Source: Pollenia angustigena
Taxonomy: Eukaryota; Arthropoda; Insecta; Diptera; Polleniidae
Reading direction: 5' to 3'
DNA: 64,000 nucleotides
Assembly (NCBI GenBank): GCA_930367215.1
Contig: OV884060.1
Location: 206,587,253-206,651,252 of the forward strand
The position numbers and the translations under genes are program-made. Positions 11,394 to 22,896 of the stretch are shown here, piece by piece. The first letter of the stretch is position 1, and every line of letters starts with the position of its first letter. The notes beneath the pieces were generated by a model. The model saw nothing but the letters and a program-made list of their open reading frames with translations, did not search any database and was not told the DNA's origin.

Positions 11394-12990
11394 TCAAGTT
11401 TTTTTTATATAAGTTGTCACATGTTTTGAAAACACATCTTTTACCAATGGAACATCTAGGACTTTATGCAGGCGCTGGTTTCGAATAAACCAGGGAGCTG
11501 ATGTAATTAAACGAAGGATTTTGTTTTGTCGCCTTTGAATTTTTTCTATATTTGATGCCGAGGCAGTCCCCAATGACTGAATACCATAGCACCATATTGG
11601 GTTTAATATCGAGTTGTATAAAAGAAGTTTACAATCTAGGCTAAGTGTAGAGTTTTTCCCAATTAGCCAATTAAGTTGAATTGCTTTTAATTTAATTTGC
11701 ATTAGCTTTGTATCTATATGGGTCTTCCATGTCAAACGACGATCAAGGTGGATGCCTAGGTATTTAACCCCAAGGTGTTGCGGAATTACATGGCTATTAA
11801 TATAGATAGGCGGACATGTTTCTCTGCGCAATGTAAACGTAATATGAACACATTTTTGTTCGTTGATTTTTATTCTCCACTGCTTTAACCATTTTTCTAG
11901 CTGCAATATGTATTTCTGCAAATTTCGAGAAGCTTCATGAGGACTCGCGTGTATGCTTAGAAACGCTGTATCATCGGCGAACGTAGATGTGTGTATATCG
12001 TTGCCTGTTGGCATGTCAGAGGCATATATCAGATATAATACAGGACCTAAAATGCTGCCTTGAGGAACTCCGGCTTGAATCGGCTGTGGCGTGCTTAGGA
12101 AATTACCTTCTTTGATGATGAATTTTCGTCTAGTTAAAAAGTTTTGCAAGAGCTTGTGAGTATTGGAGGGTAACTTTTGCTTTAGTTTCTGGATTAATCC
12201 TGCATGCCATACTTTATCAAATGCCTGAGAAACGTCAATAAAAAGAGCAGAACAATATTTTTTTTCTTCGAAAGTTTTTCGTACCACATTTACAAGCCTA
12301 TGCGTTTGTTCGATAGTACTATGTTGTCTTCTGAAACCAAACTGGTGATCTGGGATGCATCCGCTATCATTTAGTATGGGGGTCAACTTACTCACAAGCA
12401 GTTTTTCAAACAGTTTTGACACATTAGACAATAAGCTTATAGGCCTATAAGATTCTACTTTCGTATGGTCTTTTCCAGGCTTAGGTATCATGGTAATAAT
12501 TGACATCTTCCATTCCGCAGGATAATATTCTATACTTAAAACAACATTAAAAATAAAAAGAATTACTCTTTTTGCTATATAGGGTAACTCTAAAAGCATT
12601 TTAATGCAGATTTTATCAGCACCTGGGGCTTTCTTCGATTTTAAGCCAGCAATAACATTTTCAATATCCCTAATTTTAAATCTCAGAGGAGTGGCAACTT
12701 CAGCGACCATTGGTGGCAGCTCAACCATATCAGTGGAATCGTTTGGAGAAAATACCTTTAGCAAATGGTTAACAAATAGAGTACCTTTTTCCGCATCAGT
12801 TCTTGCCCAGTCACCAGTCGCACTCCTTAATGGAGGTTTACATATTACCGGTCTTTTAAGCTCTTTGGCTGCTCGCCATAATGAATAATCAGTTTGTGGT
12901 GTTGCGTCTAGATTTTGCAGAAATTTGTTCAAGGATGCCATTTTTTGAAGGTCAATTATTTTTTTAAGCTGTTTAGTACAAGGATTTTTG
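11394..12990 (-). pseudogene. Jockey-like non-LTR retrotransposon reverse transcriptase, 5'-truncated
   Basis: A long open minus-strand frame (start codon as far up as 13205; family resemblance begins around 12990, about residue 72) encodes a reverse transcriptase. Visible motifs in order, counting from 13205: APGADKI (193-199), YRPISLLSNVSKLFEKLL (253-270), QFGFRRQHST (288-297), the catalytic ALFIDVSQAFD (320-330, D324), GVPQGSILGP (379-388), and FADDTAF (409-415) with both aspartates. A thumb region with YLGIHLDRRLTWKTHI follows. The endonuclease domain and ORF1 are missing and no poly(A) is seen after the stop, so the copy is incomplete on both sides. The frame has no stop or shift, suggesting a fairly young insertion. 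A diverged copy lies at 44165-46390. Confidence 0.9.
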
Positions 12991-13698
12991 TTTGATACAA
13001 ACAATTTAAATATTTCATAATTAAAATATTTCATACAAAAATATAAAAAACAAGTACAATTTGGTGTTCCGGAAAAATCACATAAAATGACACTTAAACT
13101 CAAAATGTGGTGAATTTTTTTCTTTACATCAAAATTAAGGGCAACGGAGCATATATTCCTTAAAAAAACTGAAAAAACGGTGCACGGGCCTCTAAAAAAC
13201 ATCATATATCTCTAACTTAGAACTAAAATGTGGTTAGTTTTTTTTTTTATTCTTAATAGCGGACACTTGGTTTATAAAACGGCAGGGAAAATTGGAAAAA
13301 GTATTCAGCTAGTTTTTTTTATTTGTCCATCAAAAAAAAATTTTTTTTTTGGTTTTTTTTTTAGTTACGGCAACACTTTTTTAAGATTCATCCAAAGCGT
13401 GGGCTCATGTCAAAGAAAAATGTGTTTTTTACCAAATACTAACTTAAAAATTGTGGTACTTCTTAAAAACGATTAGAAACCACTCCACCAAAATTAGTGT
13501 TGATCGTCCAATCATTTAAATACGCCTAATCATAATGGGTGATTTTTTAAGAGCTATAGGAAAGTTAAAAAAAAACAACACATAAAATTAAAAAAAATGC
13601 ATGAAATCTTTACTTGAATCGATAGTACGGTCCATATAATTTAATGTTTGAAGATTATTTCATGCAAATGTTGACCGTGACTGCACCTCAAATGGTAA

Positions 13699-14331
13699 AG
13701 GAGCATATAGACGACATGTTTTTGTCATCTGACATGTCAAATTTCCCACTGCAAAACACATACATGTCGTGTGTTACCTTTTTAACTTTGCTTCTGTAAA
13801 AGTCAGACGCAAAGTCATCTGACAGAATTTCAATTAGAGCGTGCTCTATTTTCTTCTGACAAACCATCTGACATCAGAAATCTATGCCGGGAAGAAACTG
13901 GCAGCGGCGTCAACTATTGACGGAATCATTAGCCGGCTGAAGTTAATATTTTACAATACCAAGATATGTATGCTCATCACACCATTGAATAGAATTTATG
14001 TAAATATATACATAAAAACCGTTTCATTATAAAATTCTAAATTGGTATCTTTAAAATAAAAGAAAAACATGTTAAGATGGCTAAATTATTTTACGGCGCA
14101 AATAAATATTTTCGTGGCGGCAGCAAGCTATTTTGAAACCGAGAACTACTTTGGTTTCTGCAATAACAATGCGAAAAAAACAGAGACAATGCCAGAAGCA
14201 AATTACATGTACGTTTGTGACCGAATATTATAAACCTTATGTAAAACAGAAATTTTGACAGACATGAACAACTACATGTGACTTGAAAATTTGACATGTC
14301 AGATGACAAATACATGTCGTGTACGGGCGCC
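13699..14331. mobile_element. MITE inside the mariner-like element
   Basis: Inner repeats GTCATCTGACATGTCAAATT on the left and its mirror at 14290-14310 are strongly conserved; outer ends read GGAGCATATAGACGACATG and GGCGCCCGTACACGACATG. Length about 633 bp. It interrupts the 3' part of the transposase. The superfamily is not assigned and the TSD is ambiguous (TAAA/TTAA context). Confidence 0.75.
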
Positions 14332-14987
14332 TTAAATCCGCTTAGTATGCCAACTCTTTCCAACATTTCGCCCGGTATCTCATGAGTAAATGCTTCAATG
14401 TTGTCTTCCAATGCGTCAATTGAAGCGGGCATGTGTGTATAGATATTAGCTTTAACATAGCCCAACAAAAAATAGTCTAAAGACATTAAATCGCACGATC
14501 TAGGCGGCCAATTGACCGGTCCCGAACGTGAAATAAAATGTACACCGAATTCGCCTCTCAATAAGTCCATTGTTAAGCGTGCTGTGTGGCATGTGGCACC
14601 GTCTTGTTGAAACCACATGTCAAGCAAGTCAAGCTCTTGCATTTTGGACAAAAAAAGTTGGATATCATCTCACGTTGTTGATTAACACAGGCCCAATTGC
14701 TGCGAACGGCGACGAATCGATAATTGATAGTCATCATTAACACTGGCCGATACAGCTGCGATATTTTATTCACTTCGCACTCTACGTAAGCGTGTTGGTG
14801 GTTTAATGTCCAACAATGTAAATTTGGTGCGAAATTAAGTCACAATAGCCCGAATAACCGCTTCATTGGGTCGATTAAACTGACCATAAAATGGAAGAAG
14901 CGCGCGGTTAACTTTCTTAAGAGAGCACGCATTTTGATAATAAAATTCAATAATTTGCAAGCGGTGTTCGTTTGTAAGACGATTCAT
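14332..14987 (-). pseudogene. IS630/mariner-like transposase, internally deleted
   Basis: The start codon at 14987 gives MNRLTNEHRLQIIEFYYQNA, the N-terminal helix-turn-helix typical of this family. After about 50 residues a stop appears (IVT then stop), then further N-terminal sequence. It jumps (near 14680) to REMISNFF and, in another frame, to MWFQQDGATCHTARLTMDLL, the NWPPRSCDL block, then YVKANIYTHMPASIDALEDN and EIPGEMLERV. The segment between the HTH and the QQDGA block, which should contain the first catalytic aspartate, is deleted. The C terminus is cut by the MITE. Neighbouring ends confirm it is the transposon's own gene. Confidence 0.85.
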
Positions 14988-15453
14988 GGTTAAATTATAG
15001 ACCAAACTGAAGATGTTTGACAGTGAAACAAAACACGAAACGTGCGTGCGCTGTTTAAACCAGTGTTGCCAAAAAGATAATAGCTAAAAAATCACCCGAT
15101 ATTTCTGAAATTAATCATGATATTTTTTTTTTTTAATTAGGCAAAATATTATAATACTTAGAGCACAAGTTTTATAAAGATTGGCTTATATTTTATAGAT
15201 ACCGTATGGAGCCCACTCCTCAATTACTTGAAATCTTGGTGAAGAGTATGAACGACTCGGCACAGCGGCACTGGTTTTTGCCTCCATTGGTCGTACAAGG
15301 GAAAACTTTTAATGTCTATTTACGGCTTCCCTGGTTAAAAACTATAATACTTTCATATGACTAAAATTATAAGGTCGAAGCGAATGCAATCGTGTTGAAA
15401 CAAGTTATACTTACAAATATGAGCCAGTAGAATTTTATTTTATTTGTCCATAA

Positions 15454-15841
15454 CACTGGTTCACATATTTTTAACTTTTTGCCATAACCTCAAAAATTAG
15501 ATGTTTTCTACGATAAATCGGGGCTGCTGATCAAGAATATGGCATTCATTTATTTTTTCAACCTTAAAGGCCTGTAACTCAGTAAATCTTTATCCGATCG
15601 ACACAGTTTGGATATGTTCTGAAAGAGAAAAGAGATACAAAATTGTAAATCTTGTACAATTCAGTTGAACAGTTCTCGAGATTTTTCGAAATACCTTAAA
15701 CAACCGCAGAAAAACACGATTTTCACGTATATCTCTAAAACGCTTATTGAGAAATATAAATGATTGCCATATTCGTTATCAGTAGCCCCGATTTATCTTA
15801 GAAACCTCATTTTTAAGGTTCATTTTTTTTGTGACATAGTG
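15454..15841. mobile_element. Palindromic MITE with CACTRTG ends
   Basis: Reverse complement of the right end reads CACTATGTCACAAAAA; the left end reads CACTGGTTCACATATT. Both arms share GATAAATCGGGGCTRCTGAT and about 60 further bases. Flanks are TAA on both sides (15451-15453, 15842-15844), consistent with a 3-bp TSD. The right terminus resembles that of the 1-kb palindrome at 55350-56374 (GTGAC..AGTGTAATT). Confidence 0.7.
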
Positions 15842-15844
15842 TAA

Positions 15845-16866
15845 TTGACCATAGTAAAAAAACGTCCTAAAAACTCAAATTAGTATTTTCAATTATAAAT
15901 TATTATTAATTTTATGTGTCCTCTTTTGGTTTTTGGATTTATCTTACATCCGAAGTTTTCTAAATTGAGGCCTTTAAGACCGACCCCCGAAAAACATAAA
16001 AAACAAATTTCAAATTTGAACTTAAATACTGTTCCACTACAGACCTGAGAAGTTTTAAATAAAGTCTATTGTTATAAATTTTCAATTAATTTTCCAAAAA
16101 GCACCCCACTGTGCATCTGCTGTAATTCCACATTTCACAGTTTAACAGAAAAAATTAAAAACAACTGGGCAAGCCGTCAAAGTGACAGTAAAACTGCTGT
16201 GAAATGTACAAAAAAAATTAAATAAAATAAGTAGAGGAAACGCCTGGTTGTTTGTTTTTTTTTAACGATTGTATTAATCTTTTCAAAAGTTGTGCGTGAC
16301 AGTAAATTTTTTTGTTTGTTTTCATATATTTTTTTTTGGTTTATTTTCTCAGTGTTTTTGCAAAAAAAAAAATACAAAAATTTTGTTTTTTTTTTAACGA
16401 CGTGCAAATTTATACACTGTTTTTTTTATTTTTGTTATTTTTTTCCTTCAATTTTGTATGTTTACTCAATAAAAAAAACAGCTTGTTCGTCACACTGTGG
16501 CTACCGTTTAATAACAGTTACATGTTTAATAGGAATTAATTTAAATCAATCATCAAAACAAATTGTACAAATTAAACACACATCTAAGTAAAATACCTGA
16601 ACTGAATCAGCGAAGTGAATTGACCAATTGAATGAATTTATTTTGTACAAATCAAAAGACTTAAGACACATGCATGCTTTTAATATGGTTTTAAAGGAAA
16701 ATCAAGAAAAACTTTTTTATTTAAAAAGACAAATTAAATAGAAATATTTACATAAATAAAGAGGAAATCAGACATTTTCAAGTAGTTATTAAGATGGCAT
16801 GTATACTTTTTAAGTAATACGAGGGTGGACTGCAAAGCTTTCTTAAGGCAGTAAGAAATTTGATAA
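15845..16866. other. AT-rich stretch, nothing recognised
   Basis: The frames near 16177-16591 are poly-Phe/Lys artefacts of T and A tracts. No paired repeat ends were found. Confidence 0.6.
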
Positions 16867-17644
16867 TCTACATACATGTATAAAAATAAGTTGCATTGTG
16901 TTAGTAATTGATGTTCTCTGAAATGCGTGAACCGATTTTGTTTCTGTAAAGTTCACGGGAAAATGCCCATCATTTTGAACTCCTCCGAAATGGCTTGGCC
17001 GATTTTTATGAAATTTTGTTTGTGTATTTGTTAGGTATGAGAATAGGTCGTAGAGTATATTGCATATCGCTAGAGGGCGCAAAATATTGCAATAGGAGTA
17101 AAAGCTCCCACTCCCAATCTGCTAAACTTATCAACCGGTTTTCTTAAAATTTGGCATACAGACAATGTTACATCTGAAAGAGAATAAGGAATAGAGTGTG
17201 AAAAAGGGTAAGAGGGCTAAAAGCTCCCCCTATATCTAGGTAGCTAATCAACCGATTTTTTTTAAATTTCGCAGGCAAATAGTGTTACAGTTAGAAAGAA
17301 CTTTAGCCTATACTTTTTATTATTTAGGGCGTGAAATAAAGCAAGAGGGGTAAAAGCTCCCCCTCCCTCTATCTTCTTAACTAAGCAACCGGTTTTCTTA
17401 AAATTTGGCATGCATACACTGTAACATCGGAAAGAAGACAGGGCATTAAATAGGGCAAGAGAGGTAAAAGCTCCGCCTCTCTATATCTTCTTAACTAATC
17501 AATTAATTTTCTTGAGATTGGGCAGGCAAATAGTGTAACATCTGGAAAGAACTATAGCCTATAATTTTTTCTTAAACTAGCAGACACTGTTACATCTGCA
17601 AGAAATAAGTTATGTGGCAAAACAACGTTTGCCGGGACAGCTAG
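16867..17644 (+). mobile_element. Complete non-autonomous Helitron (778 bp)
   Basis: Begins TCTACATACATGTATAAAAA, preceded by A, and ends GGGACAGCTAG followed by T, as expected for insertion into an AT dinucleotide. A hairpin GGCAAA/TTTGCC ends 7 bases before the CTAG. No coding capacity. The body contains the tandem repeat at 17085-17560. Confidence 0.85.
17085..17560 (+). repeat. Tandem repeat of about 120 bp inside the Helitron
   Basis: About four diverged units each contain a GGGGTAAAAGCTCCCCCTC-like phrase, then TATCTTCTTAACTAA, a CAACCGGTTTTCTTAAAATT-like segment, TGGCATGCA and AACATCTGGAAAGAA. Tandem amplification within Helitrons and related elements is known; here all units lie between the two Helitron ends. 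Confidence 0.75.
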
Positions 17645-17799
17645 TTTTTATACAAAATTACCTTGATTATTGAAGATTTAATACAACTTTTAACATAAGT
17701 TTCTAAATTAGATTCAACAATTGCAGTATATTTTAAGTTTGAAATTTTTAAAGAACAGGCCGTGAAGGTATTAAATTATAAAGTTCTGGAATTTTGGCA

Positions 17800-18690
17800 A
17801 ACGTTAAGCTTTTATTGTAAAACATTGGTACAAAGCCAATGTATTCAATGTATTGGCCATCATTAGGCTTTCCAACTAACTGATAAGATATGAATTCCGC
17901 GTTAAATAAACTGCTAAAGTTTTAAGGCAAAAAAAGAATCCAGCCAATTCCGTATACCCTGTTTTCAAGTGAAGCATATTCCTGTAAGAGCCTTCTTCAT
18001 CGTCCGAAGCAAATGGTAATCAAACGGGCTAACCAATGGACGATAAGGTAGGTAAGGCAAAGCTATCCAACCACTTTTTTAAATAGATTTTAACTGGCCT
18101 TGTAAAATGTGGTCAAGCGTTATCATAATGGAATATTACATCTTTGCATATTTCAGGGGGTCATTTCAACCAATTTAATTGTATTTTGCGGACCTGTACC
18201 GCTGTGATCGTCTGTCCCGATTTTAGTACCTCATAATTTATGGTACTCTTCCATGAATATTCATCTTTGGCGTTGATTCAGCTGTTTGATCGGCCTTTGC
18301 ATACAATTGCTTGCACTTTGGGATGTGGTAGTGACTTTAATTTTCATGGCAGGAATTAATTCGACACAAAAGTGACTTAATTTTATGGCGTTCATTATAG
18401 ACAAGCATGTGGTACCCAATTTTCTGGGTTAAGAATGACTACTGCTGCTGGCAAACGTTATAATATTGCTTCAGCAGCTTCTTAAGATTTTGCAAGATCT
18501 TTTTGAGTTTGGCGACAATATTTGTGAAGAAATGTCTCCATCTTTAAACTTTTTTGTGTTTACCTCGGCGGCCTTTGTCTTCCATGCCAAAATCACCACT
18601 TCGGAACGGCACAAACCTTCTCCCGCACGATGAAATCAAGTAAACATATTGAGCGTAAGGTTTATAAAGAATTGATGGGTTTTATCTGCC
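17800..18690 (-). pseudogene. Mariner transposase pseudogene
   Basis: Minus-strand translation, with many stops and shifts, recovers the mariner order: FKSGDFGMEDK (N-terminal region, near 18590), NWVPH-like and YNERH (near 18400), TPKMNIHGRVP (near 18260), a GQTIT-like piece, DVIFHYDNA with PHFTRPVKIYLKKW (near 18130, the HDNARPH block), then DYHL-like and C-terminal pieces to about 17800. The HDN aspartate region is recognisable; the first catalytic aspartate block is damaged. No terminal repeats were found, so the element's outer limits are unknown. It differs from the IS630-like family found elsewhere in the window. Confidence 0.75.
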
Positions 18691-18737
18691 GTATATTTTT
18701 TTCAAATTGAAGAAATAGAGCAAAACTTCCTTTGTAA

Positions 18738-18892
18738 GTCTGGGTTTACACTATGAAACTTTTCTTTCAGAAAGTCCGACTTTGTAGGTTAGAGAGGAAG
18801 AGGACAGGCTATTCTTCTCCCCCCCCCCCCCCCCCCTCTGACCAATAAACTCGGACTTTTACAAAGAAAACTGTAATAGTGTGAACACAGAC
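18738..18892. mobile_element. PIF/Harbinger-like MITE (155 bp) with internal C tract
   Basis: Left GTCTGGGTTTACACTAT and right (reverse complement) GTCTGTGTTCACACTAT are inverted repeats, with AAAGTCCGA in both arms. The flanking TAA (18735-18737, 18893-18895) fits the 3-bp TSD of PIF/Harbinger. A run of about 20 C sits in the loop (18818-18837). Confidence 0.75.
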
Positions 18893-18899
18893 TAAGTAT

Positions 18900-20470
18900 T
18901 AGGCTGTTCAATTAATCGGGTTTATTTTTTGTTCGATTAAACGATTAATCGATATTTGGCATTTTTAACTTATTAGATTAAACGAATAAAATTTTAAAAT
19001 TAATCGATTAATCGAATAATTCTAAATCCATAAATTTTATAAATTTTGAGATTTTTTTTTTTCGATAATTTTAAAAAATTTGCACTTGAGTTAATAAACA
19101 TTCTTTTTAAAATAAAATTTGTCAATGTTGCCAAAAATTGTTGTTTGACTTTCGGACACTTATGGTCATTTTATCATTAGGCGATTATCTTTTTTCCCAA
19201 AGAAAAACTGCAATTTAAAGAAATTTGGTTTTCTCAATGTCTCATTTGCTTCGATTTAATTGCAAAGCTAACCGGCACTCGTCTGGCAATTATTAATTTT
19301 CCTTTTATTTGCCGTACAGATAAATTCAATCAGCTGACTCCCATCTTTTACATGTATTTTGAGTGGCGTTGCCAGCTGAAAACTTTGTTGTTTGTCGTTA
19401 TATTGAGAAACCCAAAATCGTTAACGGACAGTTTATCGGTCCAATAAATTTATGTTGACATTAAGTAACAGGCAGTTTGTCGATACATTAAGATTTATTT
19501 TATTAGATTTTAAAAGAGTCAATATAACTTGGGTTTTTTTGAAACTTTGATATCCTTCTGCAAATAATTTCCTCTAGAGAATCGATCGAAGTATCTTGTT
19601 TAAAATATTTATTCAATGGACCACTTGTAACCCCCTTTGATTTTGTTGGTGAAGCATCTTCTTCAAGTACTAAGTTATAGTCACTGTGTAAGTGGTAAAT
19701 AAGTGAAGCTGTTGAAGAACATTTACGTTAATACGTTTTTGGACACCTGTTACATTTAGCATTATTAGATTTATCCTTCGTATAATATTTTTATACCAGA
19801 CTCATTCTAAAGAGAGAAACGCATGAACTTTTTTGTTAAAAAATACTGACGTATTCTAGAAATCGAAATGAAGTGGATTTAAAATCGAGGAAATTTTTTT
19901 AACTACGGTCATTTTGTTAATAATTGAATGTAAGTTATCGTTCGATTTCTAGAACATACCCGATAAATTAAAAATCTTTGAGTTAACACACCTTTGCATT
20001 TTTCTTTTGTGAAATGAATTATTAAATTGTGTTGCAAAATGTAACAAAAATATAAGCTAAGGCCCTAATTATGTAAAACGCAACGCCAAAGAATTACGTT
20101 GAAAAGAAAAACAAAGTCATAAATATTTTGTAATTTTGTTGTTGCTTTCTTCAGAAATTCATGTACCGTTTTAAAATTTTCAACTCGACAAGTTATGAAG
20201 CGTTTGAAATTTTAAAAGGCAATGTGAATTTCTGTAAAATGAAAAAATAAAATTACAAAATATTTATGACTTTTTTTATTCGCTTTCAATGAAATTCTTT
20301 GGCGTTGCGTTTTATATAATTTGGTCCTAAATTACTCACTAAACATTAATGTCTTTTAATTCCAACCGCGTTTGTTTATTCGACTTAAAACTTTAAAAAA
20401 TTATACGATTCGATTCGATTAATCGGTAAAAATTCTTCGAATAATCCTTTAATCGAATTTAGCAATTTTA
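18900..20470. mobile_element. Probable degenerate element with TAGGCTGTTCAATTAATCG end
   Basis: Begins TAGGCTGTTCAATTAATCG, resembling the TAGGGTATTCATTTAATCG end of the hAT at 32744. AATCGATTAATCG phrases occur both here (18925-19015) and near 20405-20480 in diverged form. No exact right end or TSD was found, so the limits are a guess. A MITE at 20061-20327 lies inside. Confidence 0.35.
20061..20327. mobile_element. PIF/Harbinger-like MITE (267 bp)
   Basis: GGCCCTAATTATGTAAAACG on the left pairs with GGACCAAATTATATAAAACG from the right. The arms continue through GCAACGCCAAAGAATT and GTCATAAATATTTTGTAATT for about 100 bases. Flanking TAA on both sides (20058-20060, 20328-20330). The 3-bp TSD and GGNCC ends point to PIF/Harbinger. 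Confidence 0.85.
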
Positions 20471-21612
20471 AATTATTCGAAAGAATTCTTTCTTTCGTAC
20501 TTGTAATTTATTTACATTTCCCTTTGATTAATTTGTCACTTTCTTTTTGCTGGGGAACAGAATATTTATGTAAGTACTTCTTCTTATAACTCGAATATTT
20601 AGGACAAGATCCGGCTCCGTGCAATAACTCCCAGGTGCAATAAGTCCCAGTGCAATAACTCCCAATGAATTAAATCCCAAAATAAATGAAATAAGTCCCA
20701 AACTGGAAAAAAGAAATAAATCCCAAAAAAATGAAATAATTTCCACGTCATAAATGAAACAAACCCCAACTTTTGGGAGTTATTTCATAATGAAATAACT
20801 TCTAAAGACATTAATGAAATATTTTCCGAAAACAGTCCATCGAAAGAAATGAAATAAGACCCAAAAAAAAATTAAACAACTTCCAAAGTAATCTCTATCT
20901 TCTCTATATAAATAAAAATCAATGTTGTTCGTTGGTAATTGCATCAGTTGAGAACGGCTGGACCGATTTGGACAGTTTTTTTTTTCTAATGATCGTCATG
21001 GTCCAACTTAGGTTTTTACGGAAAGAAAATTTTGCCACGCCCACTTTCACGCCCACTTTTTTCGATTTACCTAAAATCAGAAAACGGCTCCATCGATTTT
21101 GCTAATTTTTCTTTCAAATGTTCGTATCAATGCATTTTAAGTTTCCATCGAAAGAAAAATTTACCACGCCTACTTTTACGCCCACTTTTTCTATTAAGCA
21201 CATAACTTGAGGATGGCTTGACCGATTTGGACGATTTTTTCTTTAACGTGATCGCCATGGTCCAACTTAGGTTTACACGGAAGGAAAATTGTTCCCCGCC
21301 CACTTTCACGCCCACTTTTTTCGATTTACCTAAAATCAGAAAACGGCTCCATCGATTTGACTAATTTTTCTTTCAAATGTTAGTAGTAATCCATTTTAAG
21401 TTTTCATCGAAAAAAAAATTTGCCACGCCTGCTTTTACGCCCACTTTTTTCGTTTTATCTAAAATCGGAAAACAGTTGCACCGATTTGGCTAATTTCTCT
21501 TTCAAATATTCGCAGCAATCCAATTTAAGTTTTCTGTAAGTTTAAGAAAATGCTTATGATATTTAAATTTTTTAATTTAACAGTTGGACTTTCTTTTTAA
21601 TTTTAAATTTAT

Positions 21613-22740
21613 ATGCAAACCAATGAAAATCCAACATGCAACATATCGAAGAACAGTTCGATGGCCAAAGTTTTGCAGCAAAGCAAACTGATCGTTTGGG
21701 ATGAATGTACAATGGCGCATAAAAAATCCTTGGAGGCATTAGACAAAACGTTGCAAGATTTACGAAACAATCAAAGCCGATTTGGAGGTGCGATGATTCT
21801 GTTGGCAGGTGATTTTCGGCAAACGCTGCCAGTGATACCACGATCAACGCCAGCCGATGAACTTAATGCATGTTTGAAGTCGTCTGCTTTGTGGAAATAC
21901 GTCAGGAAACTCAAACTGACTCTGAACATGCGTGTCGAGCTGCAGAACGATCAATCTCGAGACGTATTTTCCAAACAAATGCTGGACATAGGAAGCGGCA
22001 AAATCCCGGTGGATATTTCGACCGGCTGTATTCAATTTCCCGTCGATTTCTACCAATTCACCGAATCAAAGTCCGAACTCATCCGAAAGGTGTTTCCAAA
22101 CATTACACAAAATTACAGAAATCATGATTGGTTGAGCGAACGTGCTATATTGGCTGCGAAAAACGTTGATGTCGACGAATTGAATTTTAAGATTCAAAGT
22201 GAAATCGCTGGCGAATTGAAGATGTACAAATCGGTGGATTCCGTTTCTTCTTAGAACGATGTCGTCAACTATCCAATCGAATTTTTAAACTCCCTGGAAT
22301 TAACCGGATTACCGCCTCATATTCTCCGACTAAAAGTTGGATCGGTAATCATAATGTTACGAAATATAAACCAACCACGTCTTTGTAATGGCACCCGACT
22401 TACGATAAAAAAATTGATGAATAACGTCATCGAAGCAACAATACTTAAAGGAAAGTACAAAGGAGAAAATGTTTTGATACCTCGGATCCCAATGATTCCA
22501 ACCGACATGCCTTTCGATTTTAAGCGCTTGCAGTTTCCAGTAAGGCTTGCATATGCAATGACAATCAACAAATCTCAAGGGCAGTCATTGCGTGTTTGCG
22601 GCATTAACCTTGAGAATCCATGCTTCTCGCATGGTCAATTATATGTCGCCTGTTCCCGCGTCGGAAGTCCATTAGCATTATTTGTTTACGCACCAGACAA
22701 CCAAACAAAAAATGTCGTATATCACAAAGCATTGCAATGA
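21613..22740 (+). pseudogene. Helitron Pif1-like helicase, C-terminal part, one in-frame stop
   Basis: The frame encodes about 375 residues, broken only by a TAG at 22252-22254; the same frame continues from 22255 to the TGA at 22738-22740. Visible helicase motifs: LIVWDECTMAHKKSLEALD (Walker B, about residues 26-44), GAMILLAGDFRQTLPVIP (motif III, about 56-73), then after the stop LKVGSVIIMLRNINQPRLCN, AYAMTINKSQGQSL and YVACSRVGSPLALFVY (motifs V-VI). The N-terminal Walker A and the Rep domain that precedes it in intact Helitron proteins are missing; the reading begins abruptly at 21613 with no coding sequence upstream. Full-length proteins unwind DNA in rolling-circle transposition; this copy cannot. 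Confidence 0.93.
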
Positions 22741-22896
22741 ACATATCCTTGCAAAGCAATCGAATAAGTTTTATTTTTTTTTTACTGGTTACCTGAATAT
22801 TGATCTAGCAATTAAAATGTAAAAAGAATACTATAAGATTCACAGCACATACATATGTATTTTCAAATCAAATGTAAATCAAACATACCCCAAATC

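Larger units (their letters stand above)
13535..15099 (-). mobile_element. IS630/mariner-like transposon with TA duplication
   Basis: Left end ATGGGTGATTTTTTAAGAGC and right end (reverse complement) TCGGGTGATTTTTTAGCTAT are terminal inverted repeats. Both are flanked by TA (13533-13534, 15100-15101), the Tc1/mariner target. The transposase reads on the minus strand, internally deleted. A MITE occupies 13699-14331. The related right terminus at 36332 shows the family is repeated. Confidence 0.88.

Noticed and set aside
15835..15841. Transib-type CACWATG heptamer at a MITE end
   Set aside because: Only one of the two ends fits the heptamer and the flanks indicate a 3-bp TAA duplication, not the 5-bp GC-rich one of Transib.
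16177..16591. Overlapping open frames on both strands
   Set aside because: They are rich in Phe, Lys and Asn from T and A tracts, have no conserved motif and overlap each other on opposite strands.
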